A DNA stretch of 64,000 bases from Durusdinium trenchii (lineage: Eukaryota > Sar > Dinophyceae > Suessiales > Symbiodiniaceae), in NCBI GenBank assembly GCA_963970005.1, contig CAXAMN010014002.1:70960-134959 (forward strand). The letters are read 5' to 3'. Under the pieces are notes generated by a model. The model was not told the origin of the DNA. It did not search any database and saw nothing but the letters and a program-made list of their open reading frames with translations. A program made the translations under genes and the position numbers. This document shows positions 52,840-63,674 of the stretch, piece by piece. Positions within the stretch are counted from its first letter, which is position 1. Each line of letters opens with the position of its first letter.

Positions 52840-55529
52840 TGACGGATCCCGGATAAAGGAATTTAGATCAACTCCCATATATATATATATACATTGATTT
52901 ACGGTGTAATGGAAGCTCCTGTTTCAGGAGACATCCAAGCGCAGATGCGGCACGGAGCGAGAGTAACACCTGTAAGAGTCCCACAGTCTTTAAGTTAGCC
53001 CCTGAGGACTTTTCCTGCCCCAGGTGGTGATCAAACAAGATGTAGGCAAACAAAAAATTCAGTTCCGTGGAGTCTTTGGGGAAGAGGTCAGTTACATGGA
53101 TCATGTTCATGTTCATCCATCCATGGATAGATCCGGTTCGCTTCATCGAGTCCTTTCGAAGATCCCGGCCGGTCACGGTTCGGTCACGGTCTTTCGGTCA
53201 CGTGGCCTCTATGGGACCAGGACCAGGACTGGTCACGTGGCCTCGTGAAGGCAGCTGGGTTCACCGGACAGGTTCTTTAAAACCTATAGGGGATAACGTT
53301 TGGATGGCATGAGGAGGGAGCCTATGATATGCCATCCTCTATAGATTGATTTGCTTTCAATGTTAAAACTGTTTCAAGAACCTGGCTGAAGAGGAAGAAG
53401 GACATGTGTTTTTGTGAGCAAAACCTGGCTGAAACCAACTTGGCCTTTCAAGGTGAATCAAAAACGTCCTGGCCAACGCAAGCCTCTGACCTGATTTGAT
53501 TGAGCCATTTGAGCCACTGACCTGCAATGACAGCGAGGACTAGGGAGTGACCATGCTTGACGAGTAAAGAGGGTGGAGACTCACCATGCTTTTTCCGGGT
53601 GACGCTTTTGAGGCTTTGGATTGGTTTCAAGGTATACGTTTTTTCGTGTTGATTCTGGCGGCCAGGTGGAGCCACGAACGAGGCATGGCAATGGGAGGGA
53701 AGCACAGATGGAGATAGATGGTTTGTCAGAAATCCATAGGACGATAGAATACGATAGATACATTGAACTACTCCCTCCAGGCCTTTGTAGAAGTTTTTAA
53801 CTATGAATGGCTAAACAAGGTAATAAATAAATCAGCCCACATAGCCACATAGTATGTGACCCCATGACTCCATGTTCCATCCGATCACCCCATCCTGTCC
53901 GACACGACTGTGGCATTCCCCCAGTGCGGATCCCACCGCGCCCGGTGTTCGTCACCGGTTTCGTGGGCGGTGCCGCGGCTTCTTTAAGGGGCTTCGTGGG
54001 CGGAACGCCCAGGAGAAGAACTGAGATACTATAGTAGCGATGCACCTTGTTACTAGTACCTGTAGACATGTCTGGAGCGAAACATCGCTTCTTGTTATTT
54101 CTTGTTACAATACTCAACAAACTGGTTTGGAGACACATTGGTGGCCTCGAGACACTGGGGGCTCTCTTCTGGAGAGCTGGTCCGCCATGTGCCGCGAACG
54201 ACCTTCCGCGTAGGTCAACCGGTCGGTATCCTGGTCCGAGGTCCTGGTTTCTGATCCACAGACCAACATGGACCCTCAGAATGGCACCCCGAAAGACTGT
54301 TTTCCCGCCTGGCAGCGAATCTGCTTTGTTGTACTTCTAGTGTTCCGCTTGAAAACAAATCAGCAAATCGGCACTTGTCTGAGACTCGCTGCAGCCGATG
54401 CTTTGGCTCCCTGGGACTTCGTTTTTTCTGTTTGTTTACACTCCCCGGAACCAACATGGAAGTGGAGTCGACAATCTCCTGTTTGGTGTTCGGAGTGAGT
54501 TCATGGATGTGAGTTCAAGGTCTTCCAAACGAGAGGGACCATGGTCTTCACATCCATGTTGGCCCGATACATGACGGCATATACCTTTTCTGGAATGAGC
54601 ATAATTGTGGGGTCCACTGCCTGGCGGTCTTCTTCTTCTTCTTCTTCTTCAGTTTTGTTGGTTTTCAACTTAAAGAAGCATCTGGAACCGTGGCTCCTCG
54701 AAAAGACCCCGGGTAGGGAGCGCGTGACACAGGACCCGAAGTGGCGGCACAGATGAGACTCAGGTGGAGTGGATGAATATTCTGGCGGGCTGGGAGTTTT
54801 CTTGGATTGTTGGTGTCTGATTTGATTTTCATTGAGAGGAAATCCCTGAAGAGAAAATCCAAAGCGGTCCACATCGGTACTAACAGAAAAGCCAAGTTGT
54901 TTGGTTATACCGTCCACAAGAACCCAAAAGCACATGCCGAGTTTGTTATGCACAACGTTCTTCTTTGTGAGGGAGGCGGTTTTTGTGCAGACTGACTGCA
55001 TCTATGTGATGTTCCTGCAAGCAAGGACTTGCTTGACCATCAAGAGAAAGCACCATTATCTACAGATAGTGTATTCTTCTTCTTTCGATGTTTTTCTAGC
55101 ACAAAAAGATGTCAACAGCTTTGACCCAACAGACCCAACAGAAAGCTTTTCTTGGACACCGGACTACTTGGGCCCGAAGAACTGGACCCGAAGAATGGAC
55201 CGAAGAAGCCCGAAGCGCTCCGGCCGTTGGGCTTTGGAGGATGAAAACAGCTAAGGCTAAGGGTCAAAAGCCACACCCTGGACCTTCCCAAGCGGTATGC
55301 ACCACATAAGTAGTGTTTGCCCTTGGTGACCCGAATCGGTTTCGGTCCTGATGATGAACTGCCGAAACCCTTTTTTGCATCGTTTTGGACCATGTTCGAC
55401 GGACTTTAAACTATCTCAGACCATCCATGCGACTGGAATAGTTCCCACCTTTATCTATTCAATTTTCACGGTTTTCCCCATTCCATGTCGAAAGCTTCCA
55501 GTCCCATTGTTCGCAGGTTGAACGTGTTG
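52840..55529. other. No firm gene
   Basis: TA tract at 52877-52892 and (TTC)n at 54628-54651. TTCGTGGGCGG is duplicated at 53963 and 53995. Minus frame 54501-55001 (166 codons) and + frame 54807-54995 compete over the same DNA; both contain plausible text, neither is decisive. Confidence 0.35.
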
Positions 55530-55731
55530 AACCCTGACTTAGGTGAAACTCTTCAGCTTCTTGGAGAAGTTGCTAGTAGCGATGGCCTCCAACTTAATAG
55601 CAATGGCCTCCACCTAGTAGCTTCTAGTTACTAGAAAGCTTCAAAGACATACTAGAATGCGTTATTGTTACAAGTAGCGATGGCCTCCAACCCTGACTTA
55701 GGTGAAACTCTTCAGCTTCTTTGAGGAGTTG
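55530..55731 (+). repeat. 43-bp direct repeat and family C words
   Basis: AACCCTGACTTAGGTGAAAC through AGTTG occurs at 55530-55572 and 55689-55731 with two mismatches. AGTAGCGATGGCCTCCAAC is also repeated (55575 and 55673). Confidence 0.85.
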
Positions 55732-55899
55732 GCGGAACCGGTGCGTAAGCCGCTTCTCCTGCAGATCGGGACGTGGCCGTTCGGCGCCGAAGCGCCGACG
55801 CGACTGGGGACAGGCGTCCCCGGCATGTCGGTTCCGCGACCGAGAACCGTTTTTAACCTCGGTGATGGTTTGGGACCGAGGTTCTGGGGTGCGAGGTGA
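55702..55899 (+). CDS. Candidate exon, 64 codons, GC-rich
   Basis: The frame reads KLFSFFEELAEPVRKPLLLQ, then IGTWPFGAEAPTRLGTG and GDGLGPRFWGAR, to TGA 55897-55899. GCGAG/GTGACC at the end resembles a donor. No ATG start, so it would be internal. The minus strand (55698-55931) is open too. Its 5' end lies in the duplicated 43-bp block. Confidence 0.28.
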   Translation: MKLFSFFEELAEPVRKPLLLQIGTWPFGAEAPTRLGTGVPGMSVPRPRTVFNLGDGLGPRFWGAR

Positions 55900-56728
55900 C
55901 CAACTTTCGCAATTTCATCGCCCAAGGCCAAACAAAGGAGTCTGTGACATACAAAGGTGTTTCATTGCCAATCTGGTGACATACAAGCCTCCCGACAAAG
56001 GTTGAAGAACCCTAATATAGACTATCCCATGGTTACCGCAGATGACGGGTCCTATTTGCGGTGACCTATCACCTCTCTGAGGGTCGTCTTGGTGATTCTT
56101 GTCCCGAGACACCACATCGTCGGGCAGGTGATATGTCCACCGTCCAGCGGCCACATGACGTACTTGGGCGCCAGGAATTCCTCCAGGAATCTAGAAGCAG
56201 GGTCACAAAGGAAACACTTTTACAATGTCACTGGAAGAATCCATTGTTTTACAATGTTACAAACAGTAAACTTCCTCCAGGTCACAAAAGAAACAGTTTT
56301 ATAATGTTTTACTACCTCGCGCGCCAGAATGTCGCAGTGAGACGCGTCTGGCTGCTGGCATGACACACAGGTCGACCTACAATGTTTTACAGTTTTCCAA
56401 TGGGGTGTCCAGTTTCCCTCTGGAATGATAGCGGCTAAGTTTGGCTGGTTGTTGGGGTGCTGTAGTGTTGCTGCAAATAAATTATCAATGATCAATCAAG
56501 ATTCTTTGATAACCTGCGGCAATAGAACTTCGTCGCGGAAACCAACGCAAGCTCAAAGCCATATCGCATCGCAAGGCCCTCGCACTGACCCCGAGATGCT
56601 GCTAAACATGACCAGGAGCAGCTTCACAGACATTCAGACATGCCTATAGTTCAAACTGTTCAAACCCTTCAAAACCGCCTTATAAGGTAATTGATGCAAC
56701 GACACCGCAAGGAAAACCGCGGGCCACG
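55900..56728. other. No gene; short repeats
   Basis: TACAATGT-type words recur at 56219-56390. TCTGGTGACATACAAGCCTC plus CC (55972-55993) recurs exactly at 63925-63946. Confidence 0.45.
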
Positions 56729-56827
56729 ATGGCACAAAGGAAAAGCACGGTCCGACGTATCGAAGTCCGACCTGGCGAAGCCGAGACTCCAAGTCCTGAT
56801 CTTCCACTTGCCCACGTTGTTAGATGA
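56729..56827 (+). CDS. Candidate short ORF, 32 residues
   Basis: ATG at 56729 reads MAQRKSTVRRIEVRPGEAET, then PSPDLPLAHVVR, to TGA. The frame is open upstream through TTPQGKPRAT. Too short to identify. Confidence 0.22.
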   Translation: MAQRKSTVRRIEVRPGEAETPSPDLPLAHVVR

Positions 56828-57140
56828 ACAATATTAGACTCATAGGTTGCAACCCTAAGTCCAATGAGTCTAATGTTAGTCCCATGAGTCTATATAGTGT
56901 TGATCTTCCAATGAAGCAACCATATAGACTCATTGGACTCGACCCCGCAGACCGGCCTGGACTTCCGCCCCCCAAAAGGGCGGGCGGAGAAGAAAGGACC
57001 CTACGGTGCAGGTATTGAGAAGAAAGCAACAAAAGACTCACCGAAACAACGACCATCACTGCTGGATGTGTTCCTAGCTCTTTTGCAATCTCATGGCCCT
57101 TCTGCGATGGACAGATCGATGTGTTTTCCGACGTTTGGTC
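56828..57140. other. AGACTCAT-rich imperfect hairpins
   Basis: TAGACTCATAGG, CCAATGAGTCTA, CCCATGAGTCTATA and TAGACTCATTGG (56834-56938) form alternating inverted copies. Confidence 0.6.
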
Positions 57141-57162
57141 ACACCGAACCCGCGGGTTCGGT
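57141..57162. repeat. Perfect 22-bp palindrome
   Basis: CACCGAACCCG followed directly by its complement CGGGTTCGGTG. A third half-copy, CACCGAACCCGCG, follows at 57169. Confidence 0.9.
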
Positions 57163-57395
57163 GGCGCTCACCGAACCCGCGCGGTTATCTCGAAGACCCT
57201 CAGCGCGGTGGGGAAAAGCATGTTCAGATCCCAGGCACTCAGATCCCAGCACTGTGTACAGAGATGACCAACACAGCTCTGCAGTCCTACACTGCACTGC
57301 ATGTTGTAGTCTGTGTTGAATAGGACAAGTAGGCACATCCTGGATGGTCTGGAGTTGGTGAGGGCGTGTTTTGAGGCGAATCCAGGGAGTGACTT

Positions 57396-57439
57396 CTGTG
57401 GCTTGCGCTTGCTTGCTAAGCGCAAGCAACAAGCCACAG
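57396..57439. repeat. Hairpin
   Basis: CTGTGGCTTGCGCTTGC pairs with GCGCAAGCAACAAGCCACAG, with a small bulge. Confidence 0.75.
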
Positions 57440-60355
57440 TCGAAGGGCCTCCATTTGGTAGATAGAAACGATGTGCAATACATGTTGAATGGAGATGCAT
57501 GGTTCTATGAATTTAGTTGGATCACTAGTTGTTTTAGAGATTGCCCATGAATGACCCACAATACAGACCAATCACGAATCATGAGTTTTGTTACACCGAC
57601 TGCGACACACTTTTTACCGCTCCCCTGGTGAACGGAGACAGACTGAGACAATCTGAGACATATTGTTGTTGCTTGTTTGCTGTGCTACACTCTTGCTTGA
57701 CACCCTTTTGCGTGACAGACTTGTGGGAAATTATTGTGCGACACTCATGCAGGACCCTGTCTAGGACACTCGTGCTTTGCAACCAGGAGTTTGCGCAAAA
57801 CCGCCTCTACAAATCGCGCGCCAAGCCAATGCTAGCATTTCGTTTGAGATTCTGTCCAAAGTCACACGTCAAGACGTCAAGTATCCAAAGACAGCAATTC
57901 GTAGGAGTTTTCTTCCAAAACTCCAAAACTCAATGATCAAGGGTGAAATGTCCAAACGCAAGCATATTCTGCGCGTCTTCTGGCAAGCGTCAATATCAAG
58001 AACAAGTCATTTTCTGATGCTTCCTCAAAAGTTGCAAGTCAAGCAGTAAGTTTCTTATCGTGCACATCACGCCACGCAGCCCTGCCAAGAGATCCCAACC
58101 CAAGCACCTCCAGGCAAAGCCCACCGACCAGCCAATCCCGCACGGCTACGGTCACCTGCACCAAACTGACGCTTCAAGTCCAATCAAGCAAGCTTATGAC
58201 ACTTGCAGAACAAGACAAGGACCAGTTGTGCCCAGAGGCAACCCTTGCTGTATGCGGCTACGCAATTCCAATGGTAAGACAGACTTGGCAGCCATGACAC
58301 AAGTAGTCAAAGGACTTGTTGCAGCACTCGAGCATTTTTGTGCTAGACTGGGTGGACTGCGGACACTTCCATAATATCAGATAATTACGTAGTTTCAGAC
58401 GCTGGTACGAAGCACTCATTGCAAGTGCAGCTTGCCATGGTTTTAGCAACGCGACAGGAAGAAGAACACACGATCAAGGTTTGAGACATTCTAGGATTTG
58501 CCGTCAGCCAGCCCAGCGAGAATGATGCAACAGCTTCAGCCGACGAGCGCTTTTCACCGTGCGACGACTCCCTTGGATCTCCCCTTGAAGTGTGAAGTGC
58601 GCGGTGCGAGAAATAACTATGCTGGGTGCAAGGTGCCACAAGTGCGCGATAGACAGGGGCTGAGAGGTTGACATGTCTTAAGCTTCGCTCAAACTCAGGC
58701 ATGTTCACGGGGTGTGTTGCTCCTTCTTGTGTCATGGTCGCCTGGTCCACTTGTGTCATGGTCGCCTGGTCCACCTAGGCTAGCACACACAGCCTGGAGA
58801 TCGAGAGGGAAGCTGGCGCATGATGTGAAGGCGATCACTTGCAAATGTTTGCTACGTTGTTCTGGAACAACGTGAGCTAACCAATCTTTCTTTATGAAAC
58901 AAATGTTTCCCCCAACTCCTCTTGATGCCATGTTCAATGTGTGAACCATATACTTTTTCTAGGGCCTTAATCTTGAGATGTGCATCAGGATTTTACTTTG
59001 GGACCAAGAACCAACACGTATCGCTTGACTGGTGATGTTCCACTATTAGAGATCATGCTGTCACACCATAGTGTGTTTCCAGCCGTTCTTCACCTGCGCG
59101 CAGTGTGTGCGTTTGTTTTTCTTTTCCGCCGCGGTGCAAAGCCAAATTCCAGGTTTGCATCTAGACAACACGTTTGTGCCTCTGCGCGGCAGTTTGATGG
59201 GAGTTGACCCCAAACACAGGAAAATGGATGCAACAATTTTTTGAATTGTTTTGAAATACAAAACAATTTTCACAGCACCAAACCTAGCGTTGGTGCTGAA
59301 AATGATTGATGGTTTTGCATTTTTTGTTCTGGCATGAGTAGGGAAATTTGAGCCGTTGATTGACCGTTTTCCTCTCAAAAAAACGACGTTCAAGTATTTG
59401 TACTTGCCAAATGTCGGCACGGGCGATTTGTGAGAGTTAACATTGTGTTCATGACCTGGGTGAACCCATGCACAGAAAAACATGTTTAGGTCCGTAGCAA
59501 CCGCACTAGTATTTGCTCAGTTTTGGACAAATGGGACCAGGGCAACATTTTTTCGTAGTTGTTCACAGTTCCTTTTTGTGTGTTTGGACTCGGACCCGAT
59601 TCTTTGTGTTTTGGAACTCGTGTTCTCGATGGTGTGATCATTTCATGGTTCAAGTTTCCAAAGTTGGCATGTGTTTCCCACGGTCTGAGAACCGCATGTG
59701 AAGGCTTCGCATTGAATCCGGGTTAGACAGTTTCTCCGGGTGTGTGTGTGTGTGTCTGTGACTGCGTGTGGGGGATTTTGCATTATCGGCAGTGTGATGA
59801 TGCCACGGGTGGTAGCCGGCTGACATCATCGTATAATGATGTATGATCCTCACCCTTTGACGTCAGTTCGCTCGGTCCACCAACAGTGGTCCACCGGGAT
59901 GTTTTCAAATCTTTCAACGGAAAAGAAACCTGTGCATTGTCAAAGAGAGGGACATGTCCGTCATTAGAACTTCTCGATCGCGATTCGCTGTAGCGAAGAA
60001 ACAACATGCCCTGGAAAGGCCCTAAAGCAAAGTGCATTTTCAGTTGATTATTTTGATATCAAGAATGGGGAGACGACGTGAGTGCATAATGTGTTCGAAT
60101 TCACTTGTTTGAAGGGCAGGCAGGTGTTTGAGATGTGTGAAGTAGCTTTTGCACTGACCCATCGAAGGTTGACAACCCAAAATCACCAAAAAAGTCAAGG
60201 GCAGTTGTTCCCCCAGCGGGAAGATTATGTAAACCGGACCTTTCATGTACGTATGCTGTAGTTTGCACCATTGAAGGGTTTGACCGGGGATATGTTGTAC
60301 ATATTACATGATTATATAATACCTATTTATATATATCGATATATATGATATCATA
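57440..60355. other. No firm gene; hairpin-element-poor stretch
   Basis: TTGTGTCATGGTCGCCTGGT plus CCAC is tandemly duplicated at 58727-58774. Frames at 57777-58049 and 58060-58374 (+) and 58385-58774 (-) have some protein-like text but no domain. (GT)n at 59741-59755. TA-rich DNA at 60308-60356 is the insertion site of the next element. Confidence 0.35.
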
Positions 60356-61385
60356 TATACCTAGATCTGCAGTCCGGCACATTTACAGGGTCCGGCGCCC
60401 GACTTCCAACTCCGGCGTTTTTCTGGATTTGGTCCGTCAGTTTTTCCGAGTCACTTTATGTAGATTCTGAAGGCTTTGCATTCTTTGTGGTCCGCATTTC
60501 TTTGAAGGTAAGCCCACTACTGATGCAATGATTTTGCCTGCAAAGTGTGCTCGTTTGCCTGTTCCGCTGTTTTCTCATTCCACCGGTTTCAGCATGGTTC
60601 ACACTGGATCAATCAGATCCGTTTAGGTGATCTTCCGAGTGAAATCGGGTGAAGTGGGTAAAGTGCGATTCACGTGTTGAAAGACCCAAGTGGGTGTACC
60701 TAAGCTGAAAGAACATAGGCAAAAATGTAGTCCCATTGTTTCAGGATGTCGGGGCGCTGGGATATAGTTCTAGCTGCGCAGGTTTGCAGAGCCTGCCGGA
60801 CATGTTTTGGGCTGTGGAACAGGTGTTGTTCAGAATCTCAATGTTTTGCAGACGTAATTTCCCGTAACGCCGGCATAATTTCCCGTAACTCCGGCGTATT
60901 TTTTTGGACTCTGTCTTCCGAAGGATTTGTAATTTGAAAAGTCTTTCAAGCAAGAGTTTTGACAGGAACCATGAGTTCTGCTACGTTATTGGCGGGGCTG
61001 TCCTGAGGCAAGCTTTAAAAAACACATAAACACATCAAAATCATGGAGAACAACCCACTCTGCAAAAAACTGTAGAGGCACGGTTGCAAAAAAATAGGGG
61101 TTCCTTGCCACATACTCCTTGGTTTTTTCTTGGAAGTCTTTGCTTGGGCACAAGTTTGCTTATATTTTGTGATGGTTCTGCTCTTAGGCCATTCGGAAGA
61201 TGGGCGAGGGCAATGGGAACGGGAAGGCTCCAGTGTTGGGTTTGTGTATGATCCAACCTTTTTGTTTTTCAGAATCTTGGATCCGGATGTTGTTTCAGGT
61301 CTCCGGCATTTTTTTCGGAATCCGGCGGACAATTTTGCCGGATTGAGGTCAGGCAATTTTCCGCCCAAAGGAGGACCCAGGTATA
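60356..61385 (+). mobile_element. 1.0-kb non-autonomous transposon-like element, copy 2
   Basis: Begins TATACCTAGATCTGCAGTCC and ends GGAGGACCCAGGTATA, matching copy 1 (8608-9746) in order and orientation. Edges are TATA, within a TA microsatellite. Differences from copy 1: two rather than four internal CCGGCGTAATTT units, and a missing 55-bp block. No transposase frame. Confidence 0.7.
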
Positions 61386-61525
61386 GATATAGATATTTGT
61401 ATGCGGCATTTTTTCCCCCCAAAGCTTGCCTTTTACCGTACTGCGCCATGGATTGCGGCACCGTACTTTTGTCCACCACGTGGATGGATCATTCAAGCCC
61501 CATGGAATCATGAAGTGATTGGGTT

Positions 61526-61640
61526 CCCTAGGGGTCCAGTCGCACCTTTCGGCTCGGATGGTGATGTGTTCGACACTCGACACTGTGGGTGTGTAGGGTC
61601 CAAGTAGCTTCTGAACCTGAGGTTCGGTACGACTGGATCC
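61526..61640 (+). repeat. Family A element, diverged centre
   Basis: CCCTAGGGGTCCAGTCGCAC at the left and GAACCTGAGGTTCGG followed by TACGACTGGATCC at the right. The conserved centre is replaced. Confidence 0.65.
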
Positions 61641-62409
61641 TGATCCGTCCCGCGCTGGCGTGTCGCTTGATCCGTCCCGCAGACACGGCAGGCCTATGTG
61701 ATGCTCTTCACCAGCATGGTGTGTTCAATGCCCGCTCGGGCGTCCGGGTGCCTGCGGGGGCGGCCACGTTGGTGTGAAGACCAGGAAACCATGGAGGACT
61801 GGACACGCTGCGAATGTTGAGACAAACCAATTGGATAAGTGAATCGAATCTGTGGAGCGTCCCCGCCATATAAGCTAAATTGATGCCTAGCAAAGATAGC
61901 TGATGTGATGACCGGATGGCACCAAACAATACATATATTGTGTCATTTTGTTTGATTCGATGCGGTCCCGTATTTGCTGTTGTTGGGACTTGCATGTGCC
62001 AAATTCGTCGCACGGCATGCAGTGCAGGGACTTGAAAACGGACACCTCCTGAAACAGGACAAAAACACATAATTATACTTTAATTGTACCCGCTCACAAA
62101 CCAAAATAGGATATTTGTTTGCATCACTGGACCAAGTGAAGTCTGAAATCCAGCTCTGGAAGCCGTCAGACATGAATTAAGCACCGAGAACTATTTGGTT
62201 CTGAAAGACCTGTGGCGGCCATGTTTCGATATGCGAGCGAGCCCAACTGAGAGGATTGTGTAGGGTGGAGTTGAGCACACATGTTCGTCAGATCATCAGA
62301 AGGCAAATTGCTATAAGGATCTCTCAAAGACAGATTACGTGGTCCAAAGCGAGCACCAACTGACAGCAGCAACAGCGACCACAACCACTCACTGACTACT
62401 TCCTATTGT
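61641..62409. other. No gene supported
   Basis: TGATCCGTCCCGC is repeated at 61640 and 61668. The minus frames (61708-62070) are not convincing. Confidence 0.35.
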
Positions 62410-62751
62410 ATGGTTCCATCTTTCAAGCAGTTGATGTTCACCTCATTACGGCCGCCAAGAACAACGATGCAGCCCACAACAACAAGGTCCATTCGCCTTC
62501 CTACCGGATCGTGGGGTTTCTTCCTTTATCCGATGTCCAGAGGGCAGGTGGACGCCGACCGGCTGGGTGCGTGGTGCGCGCCCGGCGCCGGCGACGGCGC
62601 GAGGCTCCGAGTGGTGCAGAATCCGAAGCTTCAAGCCCTCCTCGCAGAGGAAGAGGAGCCGAGTCTGCGGCCGGTCCGGGCGGTCCTGGCGGTCCGGTCG
62701 GTCGGCAGGCGGGTCGGAGTCGCACCGGGTCGGTCGGTGGATGATGTCTAA
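62410..62751 (+). CDS. Candidate ORF, 113 residues, GC-rich second half
   Basis: ATG at 62410, TAA at 62749-62751. Residues 42-113 read MSRGQVDADRLGAWCAPGAG, then LRVVQNPKLQALLAEEEEP, in sharply GC-rich DNA (62530-62750). For the first part another + frame looks better: VHLITAAKNNDAAHNNKVHS, then YRIVGFLPLSDVQ. A frameshift or a short intron near 62535 would join the two. No family recognised. The minus strand (190 codons) is also open. Confidence 0.3.
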   Translation: MVPSFKQLMFTSLRPPRTTMQPTTTRSIRLPTGSWGFFLYPMSRGQVDADRLGAWCAPGAGDGARLRVVQNPKLQALLAEEEEPSLRPVRAVLAVRSVGRRVGVAPGRSVDDV

Positions 62752-63207
62752 AGATTGTTTGGGGCCACCACCATGTTTGGGTCCCAAACGATGGACCCTA
62801 ATCGTTTTTTGAACTCCAGTCACGGTACCGATCAGAGTGGCGACTGTTCTCAGGAAATTGGTGAAGTGTGCACCAAATCCACCTTTGACAGAGCCCACCA
62901 GGACAGAGAATGTTCTTGGACAAGTTTCAAGCAGGAGCCTGCCGTTTTGCAAAACATATTGCCATGATGAGAGAAGTTCAAACTCTGGAATTCTCCAAGA
63001 TGTATGTATGTTGTGCAAGACCAGGAGTGAAAGGCCAGGAGTTCAACCTCATTCGCCCCAAATCTACACGGGCACCAAGCCATGGTTTCAGGGAAGAGTT
63101 ACTTTGAGCATCCCCATCCCCTGTGAGAAAACACCACTCCAATGTACGTCTCCGTAGTCCCATGCATCGTGTTTGGGTTAATGTTTGCATCCTGAGAGAT
63201 GATATCG
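62752..63207. other. No gene supported
   Basis: Overlapping frames on both strands; nothing decisive. Confidence 0.35.
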
Positions 63208-63320
63208 AAGATACTCCATGTATGGAACATATTATGCCTTCAATGACCCTTGAAACCTCCTTTTCAACCACCCCTGGCCTGATCGGTAAATATATATCAG
63301 CCCCAATATGCAGTGTTTGG
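63208..63320. repeat. Family B element, variant
   Basis: GATACTCCATGTATGGAACA, CAACCACCCCTGGCCTGATC, GGTAAATATATATCAG, and a worn right end CAGTGTTTGGGC. Confidence 0.65.
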
Positions 63321-63439
63321 GCAATTTGGGATGTATAATTTACTTGTTATACAGGCAACTTGAACAAAAAGAACTTGGACAGCACCGAAACGCACAATAA
63401 TAAAACAAGCAGTTTGTTGGTGTAAGAGTTCTACACGGG

Positions 63440-63674
63440 ACCGTTTTGTTTCCGTGCCTCGTTCCCCGTGGAGCCACCGCCGTGCAGGACCCGCAGGCAT
63501 TGGCCGCGGTCTTGGGCGGCTCCGGAGGTGAGGAACGAGTTCGTGCGGGTCGTGCGGTGGTTCCGGGTCAGACGGCGGTCTTGGGACGAGGAGCTTAAAG
63601 ACGAGGGTTTTGGGCTTCTGGTAAGGAGGGATTTGGTTGGAAAAAGAAAACAGATATTTACCAAGATACTATGA
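63440..63674 (+). pseudogene. Possible frameshifted GC-rich exon
   Basis: Before about 63530 the best frame reads TAVQDPQALAAVLGGSGGEE. After it a different frame reads VRNEFVRVVRWFRVRRRSWD, then EELKDEGFGLLVRRDLVGK, to TGA at 63672-63674. The switch is at GGAGGTGAGG, which could also be a donor. Either a one-base indel or an unrecognised splice. Family unknown. Confidence 0.27.

Noticed and set aside
54501-55001. 166-codon minus frame with a poly-Glu run
   Set aside because: The Glu run is a TTC microsatellite and the + strand is open as well; no basis to choose.
62446-63018. 190-codon minus frame
   Set aside because: Antisense to the GC-rich island; the + frame has better protein-like text, though this is not certain.
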